NCBI GenBank assembly: GCA_050331395.1
Contig: JBHJGX010000110.1
Location: 1-45,645, forward strand
Length of the DNA stretch: 45,645 bases
Reading direction: 5' to 3'
Origin: Thermohalobaculum sp050331395
GTDB taxonomy: Bacteria; Pseudomonadota; Alphaproteobacteria; Rhodobacterales; Rhodobacteraceae
Shown here: positions 15,801 to 23,224 of the stretch, one piece after another
Numbering within the stretch: the first letter of the stretch is position 1
Layout: every line of letters begins with the position of its first letter
Notes under the pieces: model-generated
Told to the model about the DNA's origin: nothing
What the model saw: only the letters and a program-made list of their open reading frames with translations
The model's database searches: none
Program-made: the position numbers and the translations under genes

Positions 15801-17417
15801 GTCGATTGGCGGGTTCGTCACCTGACTGAAATTCTGCCGGAAGAAATGGCTAAGCGGACGGTACCGGTCCGACAGCACCGCCGCCGGCGTATCGTCGCCC
15901 ATCGAGCCCACCGCCTCCTTGGCCTCCTCGGCCATCGGGTGGAGGATCGCCTCGAGCTCCTCCATGCTGTAGCCGGCCGCGATCTGCCGCCGGCGAAGCT
16001 CTCCGCCCGACAGCCCCTCAGGCTCGGGCAGACCCGCCAGCGCCGCGGTCAGATCGTGGATCCGCGTCGTCCACTCGGCATAGGGGCGCGCGGCGGCGAG
16101 CGCGTCTTTCAGCTCGGTATCATGCAGGAGCCGACCCGCACCCAGCTCGATGCCGATCATTTGTCCGGGCCCGAGCCGTCCCTTCTCGACCACCGCGCTC
16201 TCATCGACGGGCACCATGCCGATCTCGGAGCCCGCGATCACCAGCCCGTCGCCGGTCACCACATAGCGCATCGGCCGAAGCCCATTCCGATCCATCCCCG
16301 CGATCACCCAATTCCCGTCGGTCGCGCAGATCGCCGCCGGTCCGTCCCAGGGCTCCATGACCGCGTTCGAATACGCGTACATCGCCCGCCACGCCTCGGG
16401 CATATGCGCATCGTTCGACCAGGCTTCGGGCACGAGCACGGTTTTGGCCATCGGCGCGGTCCGCCCGGCGCGCACCATCATCTCGAAAACCGCATCGAGC
16501 GCGGCCGAATCCGACGAGCCGTTCGCCACGATCGGCTTGATGTCCTCCGCGAGTTCGCCGAAATTCTCCGACGCCATGCGGATCTCATGGCTCCGCATCC
16601 AGTTCAGATTGCCCTTGAGCGTGTTGATCTCGCCATTGTGGGCCAGCATCCGAAAGGGCTGCGCCAGCCACCACTGCGGAAAGGTATTGGTCGAATAACG
16701 CTGGTGATAAATGGCGAAGGCCGAGACGAACCGCGGATCCTTCAGATCGGGATAGAACTCGGCGACCTGTTCGGCGAGCATCATGCCTTTGTAGATCAGT
16801 GACCGGCACGACAGAGAGCAGATATAGAACCCGGTCACTTGGGCACGGGCCGCGGCTTTCTCGATCCGACGGCGGATCACGTAAAGCTCGCGCTCGAACT
16901 GTTCCGCGTCCACCCCGTCGCGGCCCGAGATCAGAATTTGTTCGATCTCCGGCCGGGTCTGGTTTGCCTTCACGCCGAGCACCGAGACGTCGACCGGCAC
17001 CTGACGCCAACCGTAGATGCCATAGCCAAAGCGCAGCACCTCGGTCTCAACAATGCTCCGGCAGGTCTCCTGCGCGCCGAAATCCGTACGCGGCAGAAAG
17101 ACTTGGCCGATCGCGAGCGGCTGTGCGCCCGGCTCGTGCCCCGTGCGGCGGATCTGGTCGCGGAAAAACCCGTCGGGGATCTCCACATGGATGCCGGCGC
17201 CGTCGCCGGTTTTCCCGTCCGCATCGACGGCGCCCCGGTGCCAGACGGCCTTGAGCGCGGCGATGCCCTTGGCGACCACCTCGCGGCGCGGCGTGCCGTC
17301 GACGGCGACCACCATGCCGACACCGCACGAGGCGTGTTCGGTCTCGGGCAAATACATCCCGGTTTCGGCCAGCCGGCGGGCCTCGGCCGCATGGGCGGCG
17401 GGATCGAAATCGGTCAT
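12876..17417 (-). CDS. gltB: Glutamate synthase (NADPH) large subunit
   Basis: This 1513-residue protein is the glutamine-hydrolysing, glutamate-forming subunit of GOGAT. It transfers the amide of glutamine to 2-oxoglutarate with electrons from GltD. The start MTDFDPAAHAAEARR has a GGGAG site, and Cys31 in EHASCGVGM is the Ntn-type nucleophile exposed after cleavage of a 30-residue propeptide. Class II amidotransferase motifs follow (RYSTNTFPQW, LAHNGEINTLKGN). The FMN domain contains GEGGEDP. The 3Fe-4S cysteines are in CIMVRQCQSNTCPVGVC near residue 1130, and the C-terminal beta-helix has repeated Gly patterns. The ATG overlaps the stop of the upstream GFA gene (ATGA). It is the last gene of the gltD-orf89-GFA-GFA-gltB unit. 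Confidence 0.98.
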   Translation of the reverse strand: MTDFDPAAHAAEARRLAETGMYLPETEHASCGVGMVVAVDGTPRREVVAKGIAALKAVWHRGAVDADGKTGDGAGIHVEIPDGFFRDQIRRTGHEPGAQPLAIGQVFLPRTDFGAQETCRSIVETEVLRFGYGIYGWRQVPVDVSVLGVKANQTRPEIEQILISGRDGVDAEQFERELYVIRRRIEKAAARAQVTGFYICSLSCRSLIYKGMMLAEQVAEFYPDLKDPRFVSAFAIYHQRYSTNTFPQWWLAQPFRMLAHNGEINTLKGNLNWMRSHEIRMASENFGELAEDIKPIVANGSSDSAALDAVFEMMVRAGRTAPMAKTVLVPEAWSNDAHMPEAWRAMYAYSNAVMEPWDGPAAICATDGNWVIAGMDRNGLRPMRYVVTGDGLVIAGSEIGMVPVDESAVVEKGRLGPGQMIGIELGAGRLLHDTELKDALAAARPYAEWTTRIHDLTAALAGLPEPEGLSGGELRRRQIAAGYSMEELEAILHPMAEEAKEAVGSMGDDTPAAVLSDRYRPLSHFFRQNFSQVTNPPIDSLREHRVMSLKTRFGNLKNVLGQDSSQTEIITLDSPVVSNGQCARMIEAFGEDYRVIDCTFDAAAPAGALRTALDRIRAEAEDAVRAGACHLVLTDEHLGEERIGMPMILATSAVHAWLTRQGLRTFCSLNVRSAECIDPHYFAVLIGCGATTVNAYLAESSILDRVARGLLETSREQAIQNFRTAIDWGLRKIMSKMGISVISSYRGGCNFEAVGLSRALVAEFFPGMPSRISGIGIAGIETKLRAVHGRAFQGADVLPIGGLYKLRRNGEAHAWGAQLMHMMQAAVTQNSADLWKRYSEGMAQQPPIHLRDLLAFKPMGEAIPLEQVESITSIRKRFVTPGMSLGALSPEAHKTLNIAMNRIGAKSDSGEGGEDPDHFHPMPNGDNASAKIKQVASGRFGVTAEYLNQCTELEIKIAQGAKPGEGGQLPGFKVTETIAKLRHSTPGVTLISPPPHHDIYSIEDLAQLIYDLKQINPVAKVTVKLVAATGVGTIAAGVAKAKADVILISGHNGGTGASPQTSIKYAGLPWEMGLTEAHQVLALNNLRERVTLRTDGGLRTGRDIVIAAMMGAEEYGIGTAALIAMGCIMVRQCQSNTCPVGVCTQDPALREKFTGTADKVVNLFTLVAQEVREILASVGARSLDEIIGRTDLLAQVSRGAAHLDDLDLNPMLVRVDEGRTRVLDRTRPRQEVPDTLDAQIVADAGPFFADGEKMQLAYTVENTQRTVGTRVSSQIVRRFGMKNQLREGHLTVRLEGSAGQSLGAFAAPGLKIQVFGDANDYVGKGLSGGVIAVRPPLASPLQPEANTIIGNTVLYGATGGKLFAAGQAGERFCVRNSGATVVVEGCGSNGCEYMTGGMAVILGSVGDNFGAGMTGGMAFVRDPEESFERRVNPETLLFQRIASRFWEELLLGLIREHVRETESPLGRAILRDWDRELPRFWQVCPTEMVARLTYPLSDSPNRARTAEGGMATA

Positions 17418-17854
17418 GGCGCACTCCCTTCGTGCTTGGCCTTCTCGGCGGTGTATTCGGCGATGACCTCGGCCTCGGTGAGCTTCGGCGTCTCGTTCGC
17501 GAGGTCGTAGAGGGCGGGTTTCGCCTCGATGAAGATTTGTTTGGTCAGCGTAAGCGCCTCGGGCGGGAAGAGCCCGGCCGCCAGCGAATGGAAATCGTCG
17601 GCGATAAAGCGGTACCAAATGGGCGTGCCGCAGATCCCGCAGAAGACCCGCTCCGCCCACTCGGACGAGCGGTAGGTGCGCAGGCTCTCCTCGCCGTCGA
17701 CCGTAGGGCGAACCCCTCCCGCAGCATGAAGCGCGAACATCGGCCCCCCGCCGCAGAGCGTCCGGCACATCCCGCAATGGCAGGCGTCGACTTCCGTTAC
17801 GGGCCGAGGCAGCGTCACGGTCACGGCCCCGCAGAGGCATTTTCCCTGCATCAC
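17414..17854 (-). CDS. GFA-family (CENP-V/GFA) zinc protein, second copy
   Basis: The 146-residue protein shows the GFA-domain cysteine pattern KCLCGAVTV, ACHCGMCRTLCGG and FCGICGTPIW, which binds zinc in glutathione-dependent formaldehyde-activating enzyme relatives. It carries a C-terminal extension ending TAEKAKHEGSAP. The start is GTG at 17854 overlapping the upstream GFA stop, or the adjacent ATG at 17851. Its own stop overlaps gltB's ATG by 4 nt. Whether it acts on formaldehyde adducts is not known; the domain is widespread with few characterised members. Its fixed place before gltB suggests co-expression with glutamate synthase. Confidence 0.88.
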   Translation of the reverse strand: MMQGKCLCGAVTVTLPRPVTEVDACHCGMCRTLCGGGPMFALHAAGGVRPTVDGEESLRTYRSSEWAERVFCGICGTPIWYRFIADDFHSLAAGLFPPEALTLTKQIFIEAKPALYDLANETPKLTEAEVIAEYTAEKAKHEGSAP

Positions 17855-18291
17855 GAGGGGCCTCCGTCCGTGTCGGCGATATGGGCCTCGGACGCCTCGT
17901 AATCGGCCTTTGTCCGCCGCCTGGGTGCATCCCCAAGCGGCAGATAGGCCGGCGCGCAGTCGTCGTAGACCACGCTCGCGAGCGGGAAACCCGTCGCGCC
18001 ATCGAAGGGCCCGGGCATCAGCTCATAGGGGCCGTTGTCGTCTTTGAGCCACAGATGGCTGCCGCATTCGGCACAGAACGCCCGTTCGGCAAAGGACGAG
18101 GAGCGATAGCGCCGCACCGGTCCCTCGACCGTCAGACCGGCCGGGTCCGCTTCGAAAGCGAAATAGGCCGACCCGCTCCACCGCCGGCACATGGCACAGT
18201 GGCATGCGCCGACGCGGGGCACGTGCCCGGCGATCCGGATCGTCACCGCGCCGCAGAGGCATTTTCCGTACATCTTGCCGGCCCCCATCAT
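17851..18291 (-). CDS. GFA-family (CENP-V/GFA) zinc protein, first copy
   Basis: The 146-residue product carries KCLCGAVTIRIAG, ACHCAMCRRWSGSAYF and RAFCAECGSHLW, the full zinc-cysteine set of the GFA domain. It then has an ELMPGPFDGATGF loop typical of the family. It is about as similar to the next gene as separate paralogs usually are. The chosen ATG (18291) overlaps the stop of the 89-aa gene (ATGA); ATG at 18288 or the downstream MYGKCLCG are alternatives. It sits inside the glutamate synthase operon. Substrate unknown; probably cytosolic. Confidence 0.88.
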   Translation of the reverse strand: MMGAGKMYGKCLCGAVTIRIAGHVPRVGACHCAMCRRWSGSAYFAFEADPAGLTVEGPVRRYRSSSFAERAFCAECGSHLWLKDDNGPYELMPGPFDGATGFPLASVVYDDCAPAYLPLGDAPRRRTKADYEASEAHIADTDGGPS

Positions 18292-18557
18292 GCCGACCCC
18301 AGCACGGACCAAAGTCCGGTGTCGTGGAGGCCCCGGTCCTCCGCCGAATGGGCTTGCCCGCGCCGCCCATGGGAGACGACGTCTTTGAGAACCGGGATCC
18401 CGAGCCCGACCCTGACGCCTTCGGAGGCGGGTCCGACCTCAGCCCCGCCATGGCCGACGCCGCGCAAGTCCTCGGCCCACGCCCGAAAAGTCCGGACACG
18501 TCGCGCGGTGTTCCGCAATTTGCGCTGGGGGTGAAGGTCGGGCCGCCGCATCGTCAC
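18288..18557 (-). CDS. Small protein of unknown function inside the glt operon
   Basis: This 89-residue frame is linked by 4-nt overlaps on both sides: its GTG start overlaps the gltD stop (GTGA) and its stop overlaps the first GFA start (ATGA). Both junctions, on the same strand and in the right order, argue strongly that it is translated, although no domain is recognisable. The N-terminal third is basic (RRPDLHPQRKLRNTARRVRTFRAW); the rest is Gly/His-rich, with no cysteines, signal peptide or membrane segment. It might instead be intercistronic sequence that stayed open by chance in GC-rich DNA. Confidence 0.5.
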   Translation of the reverse strand: MTMRRPDLHPQRKLRNTARRVRTFRAWAEDLRGVGHGGAEVGPASEGVRVGLGIPVLKDVVSHGRRGQAHSAEDRGLHDTGLWSVLGSA

Positions 18558-19987
18558 TCCGCCGCGATCCGGGCACCCGCGTCGAACTGGGCGAGCATCG
18601 CATCCGCCGCCTCGCGCCCGTCGCGGATCGCCCAGACAACAAGGGACGCGCCCCGCACGATGTCACCCGCCGCATAGACCCCCGGCAACGAGGTCTCGTG
18701 GCTGCGGAAATCCGCTTTGATCGTGCCCCAGCGGGAGACCTCGAGCCCCTCGACCCCCCAGAGGCGCACCAGATCCTCGGGCTCGAAGCCGAGCGCCTCG
18801 ACCACCAGATCCGCGTCTTCGGTAAAGTCCGAACCCGGCACCTCTTCGGGGCGCTGGCGGCCGGTCTGGTCCGGCGCGCCGAGGCGCATGCGCACCGCCT
18901 GCACGCCCGAGACCCGGTTCTCACCGTGGAAGGCCTTGGGCGCGGCGAGCCAGACGAACTCGACGCCCTCCTCCTCGGCATTGGCGACCTCGCGCTGCGA
19001 GCCCGGCATGTTGCCCCGGTCGCGGCGGTAGAGGCATTTGACGCTCTCGGCGCCCTGGCGGACGGCCGTTCGCACGCAGTCCATCGCAGTGTCGCCGCCG
19101 CCGATCACGACGACGCGCTTGCCGGCGGCATCGAGCGTGCCGTCTTCGAAGGCCGGGACCCGGTCGCCGAAGCCCACCCGATTGGAGGCCGTCAGATAGT
19201 CGAGCGCGGGCACGATGCCGTTCAGGCCCGAGCCGGGCGCGCCGATCTCCCGCGCCTTGTAGACGCCGGTCGCGATCAGCACCGCGTCATGGCCGGCGCG
19301 GATCTCCTCGAAGGAGATATCCCGCCCCACATCGCAGTTGAGCCGAAAGGTGACGCCAGCCTCCTCGAGTTGTTGGTTTCGCCGCTCGACCACCGGTTTC
19401 TCGAGCTTGAAGCCCGGGATGCCGTAGATCATCAGCCCGCCCGAGCGGTCGTAACGGTCGTAGACTGTCACCTGGACGCCCGCTCGGCGGAGCCGATCTG
19501 CGGCCGCGAGCCCGCCCGGACCCGCGCCGATGATGCCGACGGTTTCCGCGCGCTCGGCAGCCGGGCGGATCGGCTGAACCCAGCCCTCCTCCCAGGCGGT
19601 GTCGGTGATGTACTTCTCGACCGCGCCGATGGTGACCGTGCCATGGCCCGATTGTTCGATCACGCACGAGCCTTCGCAGAGCCGGTCTTGCGGGCAGATC
19701 CGGCCACAGATCTCCGGAAAAGTGTTGGTCTCCTGGCTGATCTCATAGGCCTCGCGGAGCCGGCCCTCGGCGGTGAGCTTCAACCAGTCGGGAATGTTGT
19801 TGTGGAGCGGACAATGGCTCTGGCAGAAGGGCACGCCGCATTGCGAGCAGCGTGCGGCCTGCTCTTCCGCCTTTTCGGTGGCGTATTCTCGATAAATCTC
19901 GTCGAAATCGGCGGCGCGGTCGGCGGCCGTGCGCTTTTCGGGCATCTCCCGGTCGACACGCACGAATTTGAGCATCTTTTGCGCCAT
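18554..19987 (-). CDS. gltD: Glutamate synthase (NADPH) small subunit
   Basis: GltD passes electrons from NADPH through FAD and 4Fe-4S clusters to GltB. The 477-residue length is normal. N-terminal cluster cysteines are visible at 47, 50, 55 and 59 (CSQCGVPFCQSHC) and at 94, 98, 104 and 108 (CGRICPQDRLCEGSC). The FAD site GIIGAGPGGLAAADRL starts at residue 151. The NADPH site is VIGGGDTAMDCVRTAVRQGA. The C-terminal GVYAAGDIVRGASLVVWAIRDG completes the FAD fold. The ATG follows a strong GAGGAGG site. It is the first gene of a five-gene coupled unit and faces a 240-bp divergent region shared with uppP that must hold both promoters; a TATATA element at about 20043-20048 is a candidate -10. Confidence 0.97.
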   Translation of the reverse strand: MAQKMLKFVRVDREMPEKRTAADRAADFDEIYREYATEKAEEQAARCSQCGVPFCQSHCPLHNNIPDWLKLTAEGRLREAYEISQETNTFPEICGRICPQDRLCEGSCVIEQSGHGTVTIGAVEKYITDTAWEEGWVQPIRPAAERAETVGIIGAGPGGLAAADRLRRAGVQVTVYDRYDRSGGLMIYGIPGFKLEKPVVERRNQQLEEAGVTFRLNCDVGRDISFEEIRAGHDAVLIATGVYKAREIGAPGSGLNGIVPALDYLTASNRVGFGDRVPAFEDGTLDAAGKRVVVIGGGDTAMDCVRTAVRQGAESVKCLYRRDRGNMPGSQREVANAEEEGVEFVWLAAPKAFHGENRVSGVQAVRMRLGAPDQTGRQRPEEVPGSDFTEDADLVVEALGFEPEDLVRLWGVEGLEVSRWGTIKADFRSHETSLPGVYAAGDIVRGASLVVWAIRDGREAADAMLAQFDAGARIAAE

Positions 19988-20227
19988 GATCCCTCCTCAC
20001 GCCGTCGGCACCCCGAGCGGCCCCGTCTGTTAACTGAGGAGCCTATATACCAGCCTGAACGAGAGATAAAGTCAGCGAAGCTGTCCTAATTAACCCTTCG
20101 TCGCGCCCGAAACCGTTGCGAAACGCCGCAGCCCTAAAAACTAAGGCAGCCTTGCTGTCGCATATCGGCGCTTCCGCCCTGGCCGGCAAACCGCTATCGA
20201 AAAGCCGACCGTCCCCGCGAGGCCGCC

Positions 20228-21031
20228 ATGCCCCTTTTCGACCTGATCGCGCTCGCGCTCATCCAAGGCATCACCGAATTCCTGCCGATCTCCTCATCGG
20301 GGCATCTGGCGCTCTGGCCGCTGCTGACCGGCCGCCCCGATCAGGGCGTCACCATCGACGTCGCGGTCCACCTCGGCACGCTGGTGGCGGTGTGCCTTTA
20401 CTTTCGAAGCGATATCGGCCGGATCTTCGTGGGCGCGGGCCATTTGCTCCGCGGGCGCACGACCACATCCGAGGCCCGCCTGGCGCTCCTCCTGGCGCTC
20501 GCGACCGTGCCGGCCATAGTCGTCGGGCTCGCGCTCAAGCTCACGGACACCCATGACGGCCTCCGTACACTCGCGGTCATCGGTTGGGCGAGCCTCCTGG
20601 GCGGCGTGGTCCTCTGGGTCGCTGATCGCTGGGGGCCCGAGACCCGCGAGAGCGCGGACTGGGGCGTGCGGGACGCGATCCTGATGGGTCTCGCCCAGGC
20701 GGTCGCCCTCGTGCCCGGCGCCTCGCGGGCGGGGATGTGCATGCTCGCGGCCCGCGCACTCGGCTTCGAGCGGAGCGAGGCCGCACGGATCGCGCTTCTA
20801 ATGGCCGTGCCGACGATCCTCGCCGCGGCGACCGTCGAGACCGCGGGCCTCGTCGCCGACGGCGACCTGCGCCTCGGCCTGGACTTCGCCATCGGCGCGG
20901 TCTTCGCCTTCGCCGCCGCCCTCGCCGCGCTTGCCGTCATGATGCGGATGTTCCGCGCGCGCTGGACGATGACACCGTTCGTCCTCTACCGCGTCGGCCT
21001 CGGGATCGTGCTGATCGCTCTCGCCGCCTGA
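20228..21031 (+). CDS. uppP: Undecaprenyl-diphosphate phosphatase
   Basis: UppP (BacA) recycles the undecaprenyl-pyrophosphate lipid carrier for peptidoglycan and other envelope polymers. The 267-residue protein has eight or so hydrophobic segments. The first catalytic loop QGITEFLPISSSGH lies at residues 13-26, including Glu17. The second, PGASRAGM (163-170), varies from the usual PGxSRSG by Ala168 but keeps Ser166-Arg167. The ATG at 20228 follows GCGAGGCCGCC. It is divergent from gltD. The BacA-family call is firm from both loops. Confidence 0.96.
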   Translation: MPLFDLIALALIQGITEFLPISSSGHLALWPLLTGRPDQGVTIDVAVHLGTLVAVCLYFRSDIGRIFVGAGHLLRGRTTTSEARLALLLALATVPAIVVGLALKLTDTHDGLRTLAVIGWASLLGGVVLWVADRWGPETRESADWGVRDAILMGLAQAVALVPGASRAGMCMLAARALGFERSEAARIALLMAVPTILAAATVETAGLVADGDLRLGLDFAIGAVFAFAAALAALAVMMRMFRARWTMTPFVLYRVGLGIVLIALAA

Positions 21032-21083
21032 TCCCGAATCGCCCGAGATTTGTTACCGTCCTTCGAACGCCATCGGGGGGCCC

Positions 21084-21332
21084 ATGACCGCACAACAGAT
21101 CATCGCCGTTCTTGTCATCGGCCTCGTCGCCGGCTGGCTTGCAAGCCTCGTCGTCGGCGGCGGCGGGCTCCTCACCTACATTATTTGGGGCGTGCTCGGC
21201 TCGGTCGTCGGCGGCATCGTGTTGCCCGCGGTCGGGATCCAGATCAAAACCGGCAACCCGCTCGTCAGCCAGATCATCGTGGCGACCCTCGGTGCCATCC
21301 TCCTGGTGGTGGTCGCCCGGCTGATCGCCTGA
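21084..21332 (+). CDS. GlsB/YeaQ/YmgE family stress-response membrane protein
   Basis: The 82-residue protein is almost wholly hydrophobic, with three membrane segments separated by Gly-rich turns. The pattern is IIAVLVIGLVAGWLASLVVGGGG, then IIWGVLGSVVGGIVLP, then IIVATLGAILLVVVARLI. The segments GWLASLVVGGGG and GVLGSVVGG are typical of the transglycosylase-associated/GlsB-YeaQ family. Its exact function is unknown; family members are often stress-induced. A GGGGGG run lies before the ATG at good spacing. It is 52 bp downstream of uppP, so possibly in its transcript. Confidence 0.85.
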   Translation: MTAQQIIAVLVIGLVAGWLASLVVGGGGLLTYIIWGVLGSVVGGIVLPAVGIQIKTGNPLVSQIIVATLGAILLVVVARLIA

Positions 21333-21370
21333 CCGCGCGCATCGCGCCAACGCGCGTCGGAGCGGGCTGT

Positions 21371-22345
21371 TCAGTCGGCCTTGTCCCGGCCCTCGGTCAG
21401 CGTCGCGTACTGCCCGTAGGGCCGATAGGCGTAGAGATAGCCCTCGATGATCGCCTCGGGGGCCTCGGGCTCGATGCCGATCTCGCGAAACCCGAGGGCC
21501 CCGTCCGAGACCACGTTGTCGCGGGCGAGCAGGCGCACCTGATCGACCGTCAAAAGCGGGTTCGGCAATTGCTGCAGCACGGCGCCTTGGATCCGCGCCA
21601 GGAAGAACGGGATCGGCAGCAAGAAGCGCTTCCGCCGAATGGTCCGGAGCATCAGCTCCATCAGTCCGCGGAAGGTGTAGACGTTCGGTCCGCCGAGCTC
21701 GTAGATGCCAGGGGCGACTTCGCCGGCGCAGGCCTTGGCCGCGGCCTCGGCGACGTCCTGAACCCAGACCGGCTGGAAGCGCGTGTCGCCGCCGACGAGC
21801 GGCAGGGCAGGCGAGATCCGCGCCATCGAGGCAAAACGGTTGAAGAACTGGTCCTCGCTCCCGAAGACGATGGACGGCCGCAGGATCACCGCGTCCGGAT
21901 AGGCTTCGAGCACCGCCTGCTCGCCTGCCGCTTTGGTGCGTCCGTAGGCGGCGGGGCTGCGGGCGTCGGCACCGATCGCGGAGATCTGCACGAAGCGTTT
22001 GGCGCCGGCCTCGCGAGCGAGACGCGCGACCCGGGCCGCACCCTCGGCTTGGATGCTGTCGAAGGTGTTCTTGCGCGATTGAAAGAGAATGCCGACGCAA
22101 TTCACCACCGCGGTCGCGCCTTGCACCACCCGGGCGATCGAGGCGTCGTCGCGGATATTGCACTGGACCGGCTCGACCTGACCGACCACGCCGTAAGGGC
22201 GCACGAACCCGGCCTCGTTCGGCCGCCGGCAGGCAACGCGCACCCGCCAGCCGCGCCGGGCCATGGCTTGTGCGATGTACCGACCGACAAAGCCGGATCC
22301 TCCGACGATCGTGACGATGGGCGCGTCGGTCGTGGGCATGGTCAT
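21371..22345 (-). CDS. NDUFA9-like atypical short-chain dehydrogenase / NAD(P)-binding protein
   Basis: The 324-residue protein starts with a Rossmann motif VTIVGGSGFVGRYIAQAMARRG. It has VVNCVGILFQ (the YxxxK region is YGRTKAAGE), a downstream RPSIVFGSEDQFFNRFA and GGDTRFQPVWVQDVA. This set matches the complex I NDUFA9-like family of atypical extended SDRs. In alphaproteobacteria it is annotated as a complex I-associated or quinone-related accessory protein; the role here is not shown. The ATG at 22345 has GAGGAGG at 5 nt. It is convergent with the GlsB-like gene (38 bp between stops) and divergent from tRNA-Leu. Confidence 0.86.
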   Translation of the reverse strand: MTMPTTDAPIVTIVGGSGFVGRYIAQAMARRGWRVRVACRRPNEAGFVRPYGVVGQVEPVQCNIRDDASIARVVQGATAVVNCVGILFQSRKNTFDSIQAEGAARVARLAREAGAKRFVQISAIGADARSPAAYGRTKAAGEQAVLEAYPDAVILRPSIVFGSEDQFFNRFASMARISPALPLVGGDTRFQPVWVQDVAEAAAKACAGEVAPGIYELGGPNVYTFRGLMELMLRTIRRKRFLLPIPFFLARIQGAVLQQLPNPLLTVDQVRLLARDNVVSDGALGFREIGIEPEAPEAIIEGYLYAYRPYGQYATLTEGRDKAD

Positions 22346-22480
22346 GGCATCCTCCTCGGCGGTTGTCAGAATGGGTAGGCCGACCACCGGCTCCGGACAA
22401 GGGGCCCGAGAGCCGCGGCATTGACATCGCCTCTCCCCGTGAGTACCTGCCCGAGGCGCCGGTAAGGCATGTCGACACCT

Positions 22481-22565
22481 GCCCAGGTGGCGGAATTGGT
22501 AGACGCGCACGGTTCAGGTCCGTGTGGGGCAACCCGTGGAAGTTCGAGTCTTCTCCTGGGCACCA
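22481..22565 (+). tRNA. tRNA-Leu (anticodon CAG)
   Basis: The 85-nt sequence folds as a class II tRNA. The acceptor stem is gcccagg/cctgggc (22481-22487 with 22555-22561). The anticodon stem-loop is cacgg-ttcaggt-ccgtg with CAG at 22515-22517. A long variable arm (tggggcaacccgtgg region) and a T-loop ttcgagt precede discriminator A22562, and CCA is encoded at 22563-22565. It reads CUG leucine codons. Confidence 0.97.
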
Positions 22566-22608
22566 ACGCATTCACCGGTCCTCTGGCCGGCCCCAGGTCC
22601 GGGATCGC

Positions 22609-23220
22609 ATGAGCGTCACGCTGCACCGACAGGATCTGCCCGACGGTCTCGATCTCGGGCCCATCGTCTCCATCGATACCGAAACGATGGGGCTGATCCC
22701 CCGCCGGGATCGGCTTTGCCTCGTGCAACTCTCCTCGGGCGACGGGACCGCGCATCTGGTGCAGATCGCCAAAGGCCAAACGTCTGCGCCCAACCTGGTG
22801 GCGCTATTGGCCGATCCGGAGAGGCTGAAGCTTTTCCATTATGGCCGCTTCGACATCGCGGTCCTGGCGCACGCCTTCGGCACCCTCGCCCGGCCCGTCT
22901 GGTGCACGAAGATCGCCTCGAAGCTCACCCGCACCTTCACCGACCGCCACGGGCTGCGGAACCTCTGCTCCGATCTCCTCGGCGTCGATATCAGCAAACA
23001 GCAGCAAAGCTCGGACTGGGGTGCGGCAGAGCTCTCGGAGGCGCAACTCGCTTATGCGGCCTCGGATGTCCTCTACCTCCACCGGATCCGCGAGGAACTG
23101 GACGCCCGTCTGGTCCGCGAGGGGCGCCAGGGGCTGGCCGAGGCCTGTTTCCGGTTTCTCCCAGAGCGCGCGCTCCTAGATTTGTCGGGCTGGGATGGCG
23201 AAGACATCTACGATCATTGA
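22609..23220 (+). CDS. rnd: Ribonuclease D (short form)
   Basis: This 203-residue DEDD-family 3'-5' exonuclease carries all three Exo motifs. VSIDTETMGL has Asp23 and Glu25, the middle motif is LFHYGRFDIAVL, and YAASDVLYLHRI forms Exo III. The C-terminal HRDC domain of long RNase D is absent; only the nuclease domain is present, as in many Rhodobacteraceae proteins. Family members trim the 3' ends of tRNAs and other small RNAs. It starts 43 bp after tRNA-Leu, with a weak GGTCCGGGA site before the ATG. Its stop lies 4 bp before the chosen kdsD start. Confidence 0.9.
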   Translation: MSVTLHRQDLPDGLDLGPIVSIDTETMGLIPRRDRLCLVQLSSGDGTAHLVQIAKGQTSAPNLVALLADPERLKLFHYGRFDIAVLAHAFGTLARPVWCTKIASKLTRTFTDRHGLRNLCSDLLGVDISKQQQSSDWGAAELSEAQLAYAASDVLYLHRIREELDARLVREGRQGLAEACFRFLPERALLDLSGWDGEDIYDH

Positions 23221-23224
23221 GCGC

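Noticed and set aside
13047..16802. Long open frames antisense to gltB (about 548 and 687 codons)
   Set aside because: They run opposite a full-length, motif-complete gltB, are Arg/Pro/His-rich with no domains, and are expected in GC-rich codon usage.
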